From assembly GCF_002979455.1 (NCBI RefSeq), contig NZ_PCOU01000010.1, positions 62,001-126,000 of the forward strand: DNA of 64,000 nucleotides, written 5' to 3'. A model generated the notes under the pieces. That model did not search any database. It saw only the letters and a program-made list of their open reading frames with translations, and was not told where the DNA came from. Positions 18,221 to 26,427 of this stretch are shown here, one piece after another. A program made the translations under genes and the position numbers. This stretch comes from Chryseobacterium sp. MYb7. Lineage in GTDB: Bacteria; Bacteroidota; Bacteroidia; Flavobacteriales; Weeksellaceae. Positions within the stretch are counted from its first letter, which is position 1, and the number at the start of each line of letters is the position of its first letter.

Positions 18221-18834
18221 TTTCTGATAATTACATAAGAATTTTTAGCTCCCGGAACAGCACCTTTTACTACTAAAAGATTTTGTTCTTGATCAACTTT
18301 TAACACTTGAAGGTTTTGAACAGTTACCTGCTCACCTCCCATTCTTCCAGCCATTCTCATCCCTTTGAATACTCTTGAAGGGTCTGAACCAGCACCGATA
18401 GAACCTGGAGCTCTAAGTCTGTTGTGCTGACCATGAGTTGCCTGCATTACACCTCCAAATCCGTGTCTTTTAACAACACCCTGGAAGCCTTTACCTTTTG
18501 AAGTTCCTGTTACATCTACATACTCACCTTCGATGAATAGATCAACACTTACTACCTCTCCTACTTTTGCTTCAGTAAATCCATCGTGGAATTCTACTAA
18601 TTTAGCTTTAGGAGCAGAACCAGCCTTTTTAAAATGACCAGCTAACGCTTTACCAACGTTCTTCTCACTCTTGTCATCGAAACCTAATTGAACAGCTGTA
18701 TAACCGTCTTTTTCTAAGGTTCTGACCTGTAAAATCGAGCATGGACCAGCTTGAATAACTGTACAAGGAATGTTTTTCCCTTCTTCGTTAAACAAAGACG
18801 TCATACCGATTTTTTTACCAATAATACCTGACAT
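18211..18834 (-). CDS. rplC: 50S ribosomal protein L3
   Basis: 207 residues. [20 protein letters not shown] at the start, the [18 protein letters not shown] and [20 protein letters not shown] loop that approaches the peptidyl transferase centre, and [19 protein letters not shown] are diagnostic. It is the first gene of this transcript: rpsJ, which usually precedes it, lies 16 kb away. A consensus promoter and a 20-codon leader ORF stand upstream. Confidence 0.97.
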   Translation of the reverse strand: MSGIIGKKIGMTSLFNEEGKNIPCTVIQAGPCSILQVRTLEKDGYTAVQLGFDDKSEKNVGKALAGHFKKAGSAPKAKLVEFHDGFTEAKVGEVVSVDLFIEGEYVDVTGTSKGKGFQGVVKRHGFGGVMQATHGQHNRLRAPGSIGAGSDPSRVFKGMRMAGRMGGEQVTVQNLQVLKVDQEQNLLVVKGAVPGAKNSYVIIRKWN

Positions 18835-18854
18835 TGTTTATATTATAATAAAAT

Positions 18855-18917
18855 TTATCCTTTATTTATCACCATTTTTTGGAAGTCTGAAGTAATTTCT
18901 ACTTTTGATATAGGCAT
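18855..18917 (-). CDS. Possible 20-residue leader peptide before rplC
   Basis: A short ORF, MPISKVEITSDFQKMVINKG, opens at ATG 18917 eight bases after AGGAG, an unusually good Shine-Dalgarno for this genome, and stops 20 nt before the rplC start. It lies fully within the predicted 5' leader of the ribosomal transcript (promoter at 18941-18971). It may be a regulatory uORF or the remnant of a gene; it does not resemble S10. Coding status is uncertain. Confidence 0.4.
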   Translation of the reverse strand: MPISKVEITSDFQKMVINKG

Positions 18918-18940
18918 ACTACGCTCCTAAAATGAGTGTG

Positions 18941-18971
18941 CAAATTTATGAATAATTTTATAACTGACAAA
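18941..18971 (-). promoter_or_regulatory. Promoter of the S10-spc-alpha supercluster
   Basis: On the minus strand, TTTG (18968-18971), 19 nt, TAAATTTG (18941-18948): an exact fit to the Bacteroidota consensus TTTG-N19-TAnnTTTG. It would give a leader of about 100 nt before rplC. The str operon has the same arrangement at 38454-38484. Confidence 0.7.
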
Positions 18972-19083
18972 TATTTCGGGTAAAATATTTTGATTTTTAA
19001 TCAATTAGGTGATTTTGAAAAAATCCAGACCAGATTTCCCAAAGATTTATTTTGATTTTGAAAAATAAATTAAGATGAAAGCA

Positions 19084-19848
19084 TTATTGAGACAAAACAT
19101 TCACTCCCAATTCCTCCAGCTCAGCCCTGTCTTCAATGGAAATACCATGATCAGTAATTAGGTAATCTACCTGGTCTAACGCTGCAATTTTCCCAAAACC
19201 TTTTTTATTTAATTTAGAAGAATCAGCAAGAATAACAGTCTGATCAGCGCATTCCATCATAATCTGATTAAGGTGAGCTTCTGCTGCATTGGAGGTACTG
19301 ATTCCGAATTCAGGATCAATGCCATCTACACCTAGAAAAAGTTTATTGCATGAAAACTGTTTAAGAATTCCTTCGGAAATAGATCCTACAATAGAAGTAG
19401 AGCTTTTTCGTACCTCTCCTCCCAACTGTATGATATTAATATTAGGATTATTGCAAAGTTCAATAGCCACCCTCAAAGAAGATGTCAATACTGTAAGAGG
19501 CCCAAAATTCACCAGCATTCTTGCCAGATAATGCATTGTAGTTCCGGATGCCAATATAATACAGTCATTTTCCTGAATCAATGACAAAGCCGCTTTTGCA
19601 ATAGCCTGCTTTGCCTCCACATTGATACTTTCTTTCTCCCCTACATTTTTCTCATAGGCATATCTTACCTGCTTACTCGCTCCTCCGTGGTTTCTGAAAA
19701 GAAGTCCCAGACTTTCGAGATAGTTCAGATCCTTTCGGATCGTAACCGAAGAAACGCTAAGCTTCTCACACAGATCCTGAACAAGCACATGTCCTTTTTC
19801 CTCAAGCTCTTTCAGTATTTCATCCTGCCTTGGTAGTAGCTTTTCCAT
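19084..19848 (-). CDS. glpR: DeoR-family repressor, probably of glycerol genes
   Basis: 254 residues. The N-terminal DeoR winged helix (about 1-57) reads RQDEILKELEEKGHVLVQDL and VSSVTIRKDLNYLESLGLLF, with the RNHGGA motif after it. The C-terminal sugar-phosphate sensor domain has the family blocks ILASGTTMHYLARML, LGVDGIDPEFGISTSN and VILADSSKLNKKGF. The effector is probably glycerol-3-phosphate. It is divergent from glpD, with CGAAAC-type operators at both starts, so it probably represses both the glp operon and itself. The glpR name is from context; other DeoR regulators look alike. Confidence 0.82.
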   Translation of the reverse strand: MEKLLPRQDEILKELEEKGHVLVQDLCEKLSVSSVTIRKDLNYLESLGLLFRNHGGASKQVRYAYEKNVGEKESINVEAKQAIAKAALSLIQENDCIILASGTTMHYLARMLVNFGPLTVLTSSLRVAIELCNNPNINIIQLGGEVRKSSTSIVGSISEGILKQFSCNKLFLGVDGIDPEFGISTSNAAEAHLNQIMMECADQTVILADSSKLNKKGFGKIAALDQVDYLITDHGISIEDRAELEELGVNVLSQ

Positions 19849-19852
19849 TTTA

Positions 19853-19870
19853 TTCGTTTCATCAAAAATA
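19853..19870 (-). promoter_or_regulatory. glpR promoter -7 element and operator
   Basis: On the minus strand, TATTTTTG (19863-19870), a -7 element, is directly followed by ATGAAACGAA (19853-19862), which is repeated before glpD at 19965-19974. The operator would cover the transcription start of the repressor gene, consistent with autorepression. Confidence 0.55.
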
Positions 19871-19910
19871 CCGATTTTTTTTCACATCTTAAAATTTCAT
19901 TTATTTTCTT

Positions 19911-19939
19911 TTTGCTTTCATTTTTAATTTATATATTTG
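19911..19939 (+). promoter_or_regulatory. glp operon promoter
   Basis: TTTG (19911-19914), 17 nt, TATATTTG (19932-19939). The -7 element directly abuts the CGAAAC repeats. Confidence 0.6.
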
Positions 19940-19978
19940 AAAACGAAACATAAACGAAACATTTATGAAACGAAACGA
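19940..19978 (+). promoter_or_regulatory. CGAAAC operator repeats before glpD
   Basis: CGAAACAT occurs at 19944-19951 and 19955-19962 (11 bp apart), and ATGAAACGAAACG at 19965-19977 includes the glpD start codon. Three CGAAAC boxes thus lie between the -7 element and the first codons, where a bound repressor would block transcription. The shared ATGAAACGAA before glpR points to the DeoR protein as the binder. Confidence 0.65.
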
Positions 19979-21563
19979 AGAACTCAGTAAGTTAACCAAT
20001 GTAAAAGAATGGGACTTTATTGTCATAGGAGGAGGAGCCAGTGGTTTAGGTTCAGCATTAGACGCGGTAAGCAGAGGATTCAAAACATTATTGCTTGAAT
20101 CTCATGACTTTGCAAAAGCAACATCCAGCAGAAGTACCAAGTTGGTACATGGTGGAGTTAGATATCTCGCTCAGGGAGATGTCGGATTGGTAAAAGAAGC
20201 ATTAAAAGAAAGAGGACTCTTAGCAAAAAATGCAGCACATATCGTAAAAAACCAGTCTTTCATTATTCCGAACTACACATGGTGGGGAGGAATCTACTAC
20301 AAAATAGGGCTGTCTGTTTACGATTTCCTTGCCGGAAAACTAAGTTTAGGAAAAACAAGATACATCAGCAAATCAAAAACCGTTGAAAAGCTTCCTACTA
20401 TTGAACAAAACCACTTAATGAGCGGTGTTGTTTACCAGGACGGACAATTTGACGATGCCAGACTTGCGATTAATCTTACCCAAACGATTATTGAGAAAGG
20501 CGGAAGTGCTGTTAATTATGTAAAGGTAATCAACCTTTTGAAAGATGACTCTGATAAAGTAATAGGGGTGGTTGCAGAAGATCAGATTTCTAAGCAGCAA
20601 TATCAGATTCATGGTAAAGTAGTCATCAACGCCACCGGTGTATTTACGAATGACATTCTTAATATGAATAACCCCAAGCATGGTAAATTAGTTGTACCAA
20701 GCCAGGGAATTCACCTTGTATTAGATAAATCTTTCCTGAAAAGTGATGACGCCATCATGATTCCTAAAACTTCAGACGGCAGGGTTTTATTTGTCGTTCC
20801 ATGGCACGACAGAGCTTTAGTAGGAACTACGGATACTCTTTTAAAGGATGAAAGTTTCGAACCTCGTGCTTTAGAAGAAGAAATTAGTTTTGTTTTAAAT
20901 ACCGCCAGACAATATCTATCTAAGAAACCAACTCGTGAAGATGTAAAATCAGTTTTCGCAGGCCTTCGTCCACTTGCCGCTCCTAAAGACGGAAGCAAAA
21001 GTACAAAAGAGGTTTCCCGAAGCCATAAAGTGATTACTTCAGAAACCGGATTAGTTTCTATTATCGGAGGAAAATGGACAACATACCGTAAAATGGCCGA
21101 AGATACAGTAGACGAAGCGATGAAAGTCCACAGGTTGGGTAACAATCCATCTAAAACAGAACATCTTTCCATTCATGGAAATGTAAAACCAGAACAGGTA
21201 GACAGAACCAATCACCTGTACGTTTACGGATCTGATATCCCCGCTATAAAAGCATTGCAGGAAAGCAATCCCCGTTATGCGCAAAAAATCCACCCTGATC
21301 ATCCTTTCACTGTAGCAGAAGTTGTATGGGCTGTAAGAACAGAAATGGCAGAAACTATTGAAGATATTCTGGCCAGAAGAGTACGTTTACTGTTTCTTGA
21401 TGCAAGAGCTGCTATAGACAGTGCTCATAACGTAGCAAGAATCATTGCTGAAGAAAAAGGATATTCTGAAGAATGGGCTCAGCAACAGGAAAATGAATTT
21501 ATTGAATTAGCAAAAGGATATTTATTAACTCCTTATTCACCTAAAGTTATCAACCTAAATTAG
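19965..21563 (+). CDS. glpD: Glycerol-3-phosphate dehydrogenase, FAD-dependent
   Basis: 532 residues; oxidises sn-glycerol 3-phosphate to dihydroxyacetone phosphate at the inner membrane and passes electrons to quinone. The FAD Rossmann motif [20 protein letters not shown] is at 17-36, followed by [20 protein letters not shown] and [19 protein letters not shown]. The [16 protein letters not shown] and [15 protein letters not shown] segments are typical; a C-terminal helical domain (about 400-530) is present. It is the first gene of glpD-glpK-glpF and the outer-membrane gene, 11 nt before glpK. Confidence 0.95.
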   Translation: MKRNEELSKLTNVKEWDFIVIGGGASGLGSALDAVSRGFKTLLLESHDFAKATSSRSTKLVHGGVRYLAQGDVGLVKEALKERGLLAKNAAHIVKNQSFIIPNYTWWGGIYYKIGLSVYDFLAGKLSLGKTRYISKSKTVEKLPTIEQNHLMSGVVYQDGQFDDARLAINLTQTIIEKGGSAVNYVKVINLLKDDSDKVIGVVAEDQISKQQYQIHGKVVINATGVFTNDILNMNNPKHGKLVVPSQGIHLVLDKSFLKSDDAIMIPKTSDGRVLFVVPWHDRALVGTTDTLLKDESFEPRALEEEISFVLNTARQYLSKKPTREDVKSVFAGLRPLAAPKDGSKSTKEVSRSHKVITSETGLVSIIGGKWTTYRKMAEDTVDEAMKVHRLGNNPSKTEHLSIHGNVKPEQVDRTNHLYVYGSDIPAIKALQESNPRYAQKIHPDHPFTVAEVVWAVRTEMAETIEDILARRVRLLFLDARAAIDSAHNVARIIAEEKGYSEEWAQQQENEFIELAKGYLLTPYSPKVINLN

Positions 21564-21573
21564 CATTATATAC

Positions 21574-23070
21574 ATGAATGAAAAACTAATTCTCGCTCTA
21601 GACCAGGGAACAACTTCCTCCAGAGCGATTCTCTTCAATCACAGCGGAGAAATCAAATATGTATCGCAAAAAGATTTCAGTCAGATATTCCCCACCCCAG
21701 GCTGGGTAGAGCATGATCCTAACGAAATCTGGTCATCACAAATCTCCGTAGCAGCAGAAGTTATAGCGAAAGCAGGTATCTCCGGACTGGAAGTTGCCGC
21801 TATCGGTATTACCAACCAACGTGAAACGACAATCGTTTGGGACAAAGAAACCGGTGAGCCTATCTACAATGCAATTGTATGGCAAGACCGCAGGACCTCA
21901 AAGTACTGCGATGAACTGAAAGAACAAGGGCATGCAGAAATGATCAAAGAGAAAACAGGACTTGTTCTGGATGCTTACTTTTCAGCAACCAAACTGAAAT
22001 GGATTCTTGATAATGTAGAAGGAGCAAGACAAAAGGCGGAAGAAGGAAAATTATGTTTCGGAACTGTTGACACATGGCTTGTCTGGAAACTTACCCGTGG
22101 AAAAATGTTTATTACAGACGTTTCCAATGGCAGCAGAACAATGCTTCTGAATATTCATACCTTGGAATGGGATAATGATTTATTAGAATTATTCAACATT
22201 CCGAAAACTATTCTTCCTGAAGTAAAACAAAGCAGTGAAATATATGGTGAAACTGCCACTACTCTATTCTCTACCAAAATTCCGATTGCTGGAATTGCGG
22301 GCGACCAGCAGGCTGCTTTATTCGGACAAATGTGCACTACTCCGGGAATGGTTAAAAACACATACGGAACAGGCTGTTTCTTATTAATGAATACAGGAAC
22401 TGAAGCTGTTTCTTCTAAAAATAATCTGCTTACAACCGTAGCCTGGAAAATTAATGGAGAAGTGAACTATGCACTGGAAGGAAGTGTATTTGTAGGAGGT
22501 GCAGCCATTCAATGGTTGAGAGACGGTCTTAAAATTATTCATTCTTCAGATCAGGTGAACGAACTGGCTGCTTCTGTGCCAGATAATGGCGGAGTGTATT
22601 TCGTTCCTGCATTGACTGGTCTTGGCGCCCCTTACTGGGATCAATATGCACGAGGAACTATTGTAGGAATTACCCGCGGTACTACTGACGCACATATCGC
22701 AAGAGCTACGCTGGAAGGAATAGCATTCCAGGTTTATGAGATTGTAAAAGCTATGGAAGCAGATTCCGGAAGAGCAAGCCTTGAATTAAGAGTAGACGGT
22801 GGTGCTTCTGCAAGTGATCTTCTGATGCAGATACAGTCTGACCTATTCGGTTTCAAAACTACGAGACCTAAAACACTTGAAACAACAGCACTAGGAGCAG
22901 CTTATCTTGCCGGCCTTGCTGTAGGATATTGGAAAAACATTGATGAAATTCAGGAACAATGGATTATAGATAAAGACTTCCACCCTCAATTGAGCAGGGA
23001 GCAAGTAGATAAAATGACCCATTTCTGGAAGAAAGCTGTAAAAAGCGCTCAAAGCTGGATAGAAGATTAA
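21574..23070 (+). CDS. glpK: Glycerol kinase
   Basis: 498 residues; ATP-dependent phosphorylation of glycerol to sn-glycerol 3-phosphate. FGGY-kinase motifs are present: [20 protein letters not shown] at 6-25, [29 protein letters not shown], and the C-terminal [20 protein letters not shown] and [20 protein letters not shown]. Length is as usual. It traps the glycerol that enters through GlpF, encoded 22 nt downstream. Confidence 0.97.
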   Translation: MNEKLILALDQGTTSSRAILFNHSGEIKYVSQKDFSQIFPTPGWVEHDPNEIWSSQISVAAEVIAKAGISGLEVAAIGITNQRETTIVWDKETGEPIYNAIVWQDRRTSKYCDELKEQGHAEMIKEKTGLVLDAYFSATKLKWILDNVEGARQKAEEGKLCFGTVDTWLVWKLTRGKMFITDVSNGSRTMLLNIHTLEWDNDLLELFNIPKTILPEVKQSSEIYGETATTLFSTKIPIAGIAGDQQAALFGQMCTTPGMVKNTYGTGCFLLMNTGTEAVSSKNNLLTTVAWKINGEVNYALEGSVFVGGAAIQWLRDGLKIIHSSDQVNELAASVPDNGGVYFVPALTGLGAPYWDQYARGTIVGITRGTTDAHIARATLEGIAFQVYEIVKAMEADSGRASLELRVDGGASASDLLMQIQSDLFGFKTTRPKTLETTALGAAYLAGLAVGYWKNIDEIQEQWIIDKDFHPQLSREQVDKMTHFWKKAVKSAQSWIED

Positions 23071-23092
23071 TTCACTTATAAAAAAAACTTAT

Positions 23093-23824
23093 ATGACCCC
23101 ATTTATTGCAGAAGTTATCGGAACGATGCTTCTTATATTGTTAGGCAACGGTGTTGTAGCCAATGTTGTCTTAAAAGATACGAAAGGAAATAATTCCGGA
23201 TGGATCGTTATTACTACCGCATGGGCACTTGCCGTTTTCGTGGGAGTAACCGTTGCCGGGCCAATAAGTGGGGCTCACCTGAACCCGGCTGTAACTATTG
23301 GTCTTGCAGCTGCAGGAAAATTTTCATGGGATTTGGTTCCGTCTTATATCGCCGCTCAAATGATCGGAGGAATGCTGGGTGCTTTTCTGGTATGGTTATT
23401 TAATAAAGATCATTTTGCCATTACAGAAGATGAAGGGGCTAAACTGGCTTGTTTCAGTACAAGTCCTGCCATCAGAAAAACATCTTCTAATCTGATCAGC
23501 GAAATCATTGGAACATTCGTTCTGGTATTCGTTATTTTTCATTTTTCAGATCCGAGTATCTCTTTACAGGCAGATCCAACCGCAAAAGTAGGATTAGGCA
23601 CAGTAGGGGCTATTCCGGTTACCTTTCTTGTATGGGTAATAGGATTATCGCTTGGAGGTACTACAGGATATGCAATCAACCCTGCAAGAGATCTTGCTCC
23701 AAGAATCATGCATGCCATCTTACCTGTAAAAGGAAGCAGTGATTGGGGATATGCCTGGATTCCGGTAGTAGGTCCTGTTACAGGAGCTATTATCGCAGCA
23801 GTTTTATATGGATTTTTAAAATAA
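23093..23824 (+). CDS. glpF: Glycerol uptake facilitator (MIP family)
   Basis: 243 residues with six predicted membrane helices and two half-helices carrying the NPA boxes: GAHLNPAVTIGLAA (about 60-73) and AINPARDLAPR (about 190-200). The aspartate after the second NPAR is the mark of glycerol facilitators as opposed to water-only aquaporins. It works in the inner membrane with GlpK. The next gene, for an outer-membrane protein, follows after 6 nt. Confidence 0.95.
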   Translation: MTPFIAEVIGTMLLILLGNGVVANVVLKDTKGNNSGWIVITTAWALAVFVGVTVAGPISGAHLNPAVTIGLAAAGKFSWDLVPSYIAAQMIGGMLGAFLVWLFNKDHFAITEDEGAKLACFSTSPAIRKTSSNLISEIIGTFVLVFVIFHFSDPSISLQADPTAKVGLGTVGAIPVTFLVWVIGLSLGGTTGYAINPARDLAPRIMHAILPVKGSSDWGYAWIPVVGPVTGAIIAAVLYGFLK

Positions 23825-23830
23825 AAACAA

Positions 23831-24643
23831 ATGATGAAAAAAGTCTTAAAGGGGATCTTCCTTCTTGCCATCGGCACAGGAAGATTATTTTCACAGGAAA
23901 ATGGCGAAACCAAGGAAACCAAAGAAGGCAGGCTTGATTTTACAGCCAACATTCAGAACAATCACTTATGGAGAGGGCTTATTATTACAGACAAACCTGT
24001 TGTAATGGGAAATCTTTCTTATGCCTTAGATGCGGAAAAGAAATGGAAGGTAGGAATTTGGGGTGCATCTGCATTAGCAGATGATAAGGACAACACTCAT
24101 TATAAGGAGATCAATTATTATGTTCAATATTCCAACGGACGTTTTTATATTGGATTATGGGATCTTTATAACTCCCGAAACATCAATACTGCAGTGGCTG
24201 CTGATGATATCTTCAGCTATTCGCAGAGGAGGACTGCCCATATCATTGATTTAAGAACAAACTATACTTTCGGCCCTTCATTCCCGATCAATATTGAAGC
24301 TGATATCATGCTGTATGGTGGGGCTAACGCAGGAGAAGTTATTCTGGAAGCTGATGGAACCTACAAAAAGAACAGATACTCTACTTATGTACAGGCAAGC
24401 TATCCTGTCATTAAGGGAGAGAAAGTGAATCTGGATGCATTTGTAGGAGCAGGATTTGCGCTCAACGACAAAACATTTTTATATGGCAATGGCAAAAACA
24501 GCTTTGACATCGTGAATGTAGGAGTAAAAGCTGGAAAAGTAGTTAAGATTACCGATCATTACAGCCTTCCTGTCTCTATGATGGCCATGTGGAATCCGTC
24601 CAATAAATATGCAAGAATTCAACTTGCAGCAACGGTTTTTTAA
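23831..24643 (+). CDS. Outer-membrane beta-barrel-like protein of the glp operon
   Basis: 270 residues with a signal peptide (MMKKVLKGIFLLAIGTGRLF, cut near SQ) and alternating aromatic/hydrophobic strands such as KWKVGIWGASALAD, NYYVQYSNGRFYIGLWDLYN and YSTYVQASYPVIKG, ending in a C-terminal strand with terminal Phe (ARIQLAATVF), as in outer-membrane barrels. ATG 23834 is an equally good start. As last gene of the glp operon it may let glycerol or glycerol-phosphodiesters cross the outer membrane. That role is inferred; I do not recognise a named family. Confidence 0.7.
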   Translation: MMKKVLKGIFLLAIGTGRLFSQENGETKETKEGRLDFTANIQNNHLWRGLIITDKPVVMGNLSYALDAEKKWKVGIWGASALADDKDNTHYKEINYYVQYSNGRFYIGLWDLYNSRNINTAVAADDIFSYSQRRTAHIIDLRTNYTFGPSFPINIEADIMLYGGANAGEVILEADGTYKKNRYSTYVQASYPVIKGEKVNLDAFVGAGFALNDKTFLYGNGKNSFDIVNVGVKAGKVVKITDHYSLPVSMMAMWNPSNKYARIQLAATVF

Positions 24644-24668
24644 TCTGATTTTAGCTAAATTATAGAAA

Positions 24669-24693
24669 AGCCACTCCTTTTGGGGTGGTTTTT
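24669..24693 (+). terminator. Terminator after the glp operon
   Basis: GCCACTCC...GGGGTGGT with a T run. A near copy follows the next gene at 25260-25285. Confidence 0.7.
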
Positions 24694-24756
24694 ATTACAC
24701 CTCGGCTTAAAAAGGAGAATTGCTTAAAAATACACTGTAAAAAAAACCATACAATA

Positions 24757-24802
24757 ACCGGGTTTTTACGGAGGCTCCTTTGCTTAAATATATTTACTTT
24801 TG
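24757..24802 (+). promoter_or_regulatory. Promoter with ACCGGG motif, copy A
   Basis: ACCGGGTTTTTACGG (24757-24771), exactly 23 nt, TACTTTTG (24795-24802, a -7 element). Copy B at 25307-25352 has the same parts and the same spacing. The motif would sit around -50 to -36, like an activator site. Confidence 0.6.
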
Positions 24803-24814
24803 AAAAAAATATGT

Positions 24815-25237
24815 ATGAAAAAGATTTTCAGTTTACTGATTCTGTGTATTAGTCTTTTTACTTTGGCCCAGCAGGTGAAAGTTCCTTTTACCGGACACAG
24901 AAGCTTTGATATCATGAAAGGTTACAGTGGCACCGGTACACCTCATTATTATGTGGATATTAAAAAGAGTGGTGATGTTCATTTTGGATATGTTCAGGTG
25001 AATCAGGCTGACGGAAAAGAAACAAAAGAAGAAATAAATGCCGGACAATATGCTCCTAATAAAGTCATGAAAGTAGGTTTTAAGGAATATGAAGAGAATT
25101 TTTTGGTGAAATTTGACAAAGATAAAATCTATCTTACCGATGAAAGAGGAAATATTCTACACCTTGAGGACTGCTGTTCATCCAGTGAGAGTGTTAATAA
25201 AGACACGTGTAAGTGTGAAAGTGAACTTTATAAGTAG
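24815..25237 (+). CDS. Unknown secreted protein
   Basis: 140 residues from ATG 24815; an in-frame TTG at 24800 is part of the -7 element and an unlikely start. A clear signal peptide (MKKIFSLLILCISLFTLAQ) precedes a mature part of about 120 residues rich in Lys, Gly and Tyr, with GTGTPHYYVDIKKSGDVHFG and ILHLEDCCSSSESVNKDTCK. The four cysteines near the C-terminus may form disulfides. I do not recognise the family. Its promoter shares a 15-nt motif with that of the lipoprotein gene at 25370, and the two genes have similar terminators, so they are probably co-regulated. Confidence 0.7.
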   Translation: MKKIFSLLILCISLFTLAQQVKVPFTGHRSFDIMKGYSGTGTPHYYVDIKKSGDVHFGYVQVNQADGKETKEEINAGQYAPNKVMKVGFKEYEENFLVKFDKDKIYLTDERGNILHLEDCCSSSESVNKDTCKCESELYK

Positions 25238-25259
25238 TTAAAATTGTATATATAGAGAG

Positions 25260-25285
25260 AGCCACTCCATCTGGGGTGGTTTTCT
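25260..25285 (+). terminator. Terminator
   Basis: GCCACTCC...GGGGTGGT followed by TTTCTTTTT, a near copy of the hairpin at 24669-24693. Confidence 0.65.
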
Positions 25286-25306
25286 TTTTGTAGTGAAATG
25301 CCAATC

Positions 25307-25352
25307 ACCGGGATTTTACGGTTTATATTCTGCCTGAATATCCTTATTTTTG
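25307..25352 (+). promoter_or_regulatory. Promoter with ACCGGG motif, copy B
   Basis: ACCGGGATTTTACGG (25307-25321), exactly 23 nt, TATTTTTG (25345-25352). One base differs from copy A in the 15-nt motif. Confidence 0.6.
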
Positions 25353-25369
25353 ATGAGTGATTTATCCCC

Positions 25370-26347
25370 ATGAAAAATTATAAAATCCTTTTTCTGCTTA
25401 TCTTTTCCCTTATTGTGTCATGCAGCAAGAAAGAAAATCATCCTTACACGTTTTATTACTGGAAAACCAAATTAAAACTTGACAGCGAGGAGAAGAAAGC
25501 ATTGGACAAATCAACTGTTCCTTATTTGTACACAAGATTCTTTGATGTAGATAAAGTGAACGGAAAATTTCAGCCAGTGGCTGTTATTACTAAAGACAAA
25601 AGTTTTCAGACTGACAAGCAGATTGTCCCTACAGTTTTCATTACCAATCAGACCTTGCTGGGTATTTCTGCGGATGAAATCAAATTTCTGGCGGAAAGTA
25701 TTCATCATTTAGTTCAAAAGAAAGCGGAAGAATATCAACTGAAAACCAATAACGAAATCCAAATCGACTGTGACTGGACAGCTGGAACGAGGAATGATTA
25801 TTTTAAATTTCTGAAAGAGCTCAAAAGAGTTTCCGGAAAAGAAATTACCTGCACCCTTCGTCTTCATCAGGTGAAAGATAAAAAACTGACCGGAATTCCT
25901 CCTGTGGAAAAAGTCTATCTGATGTGCTACTCTACTTCATCCCCCTTGGAAAAATCTGACAAGAATTCTATTCTGGATGTTAGCATTCTGAAAAGCTATC
26001 TTTCAAAAATGGAAGAATATCCCATCAAAAAAGTTGAAGTGGCACTTCCTATTTATTCATGGGGAATTGTCACCAATCATTTAGGGAAGCATAAACTGAT
26101 TAATGCCTTATCCAAAAGAGATCTGGAAAATCCCAACTTTAAGAAAACGTCCGATCATGAGATTGAAGTTCTGAAAGATGGATTCTACTTTGGAAGTTAT
26201 TTAAACAAAGGCTTTACAATAAAGATAGAGGAAATTTCTGAAGATCAGCTAAACGATGTTATACAGTTTTTACAGAAAAAAATCCCACATTTTACTATTA
26301 TTTATTATCAATTAGATAGTAAATTTGTGTCAGACAGGAAATTTTAA
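25370..26347 (+). CDS. Unknown lipoprotein
   Basis: 325 residues. Signal peptide MKNYKILFLLIFSLIVSC with likely lipidated Cys18. The rest looks like an alpha/beta barrel-type protein: FYYWKTKLKLDSEEKKALDK at the start of the mature part, then EIQIDCDWTAGTRNDYFKFL, ITCTLRLHQV, VYLMCYSTSS and KKVEVALPIYSWGIV, a strand pattern seen in GH18-like or DUF3142-like TIM barrels. No catalytic pair is obvious. It stands 80 nt before the 906-residue protein, on the same strand and probably co-transcribed. Function unknown. Confidence 0.7.
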   Translation: MKNYKILFLLIFSLIVSCSKKENHPYTFYYWKTKLKLDSEEKKALDKSTVPYLYTRFFDVDKVNGKFQPVAVITKDKSFQTDKQIVPTVFITNQTLLGISADEIKFLAESIHHLVQKKAEEYQLKTNNEIQIDCDWTAGTRNDYFKFLKELKRVSGKEITCTLRLHQVKDKKLTGIPPVEKVYLMCYSTSSPLEKSDKNSILDVSILKSYLSKMEEYPIKKVEVALPIYSWGIVTNHLGKHKLINALSKRDLENPNFKKTSDHEIEVLKDGFYFGSYLNKGFTIKIEEISEDQLNDVIQFLQKKIPHFTIIYYQLDSKFVSDRKF

Positions 26348-26427
26348 TCTCTTGCAGATAGAGGCAAACTGCCAGAACCATACCATCATACAATATTAAA
26401 TTAAAAATAAAAAACACTACACACCCT

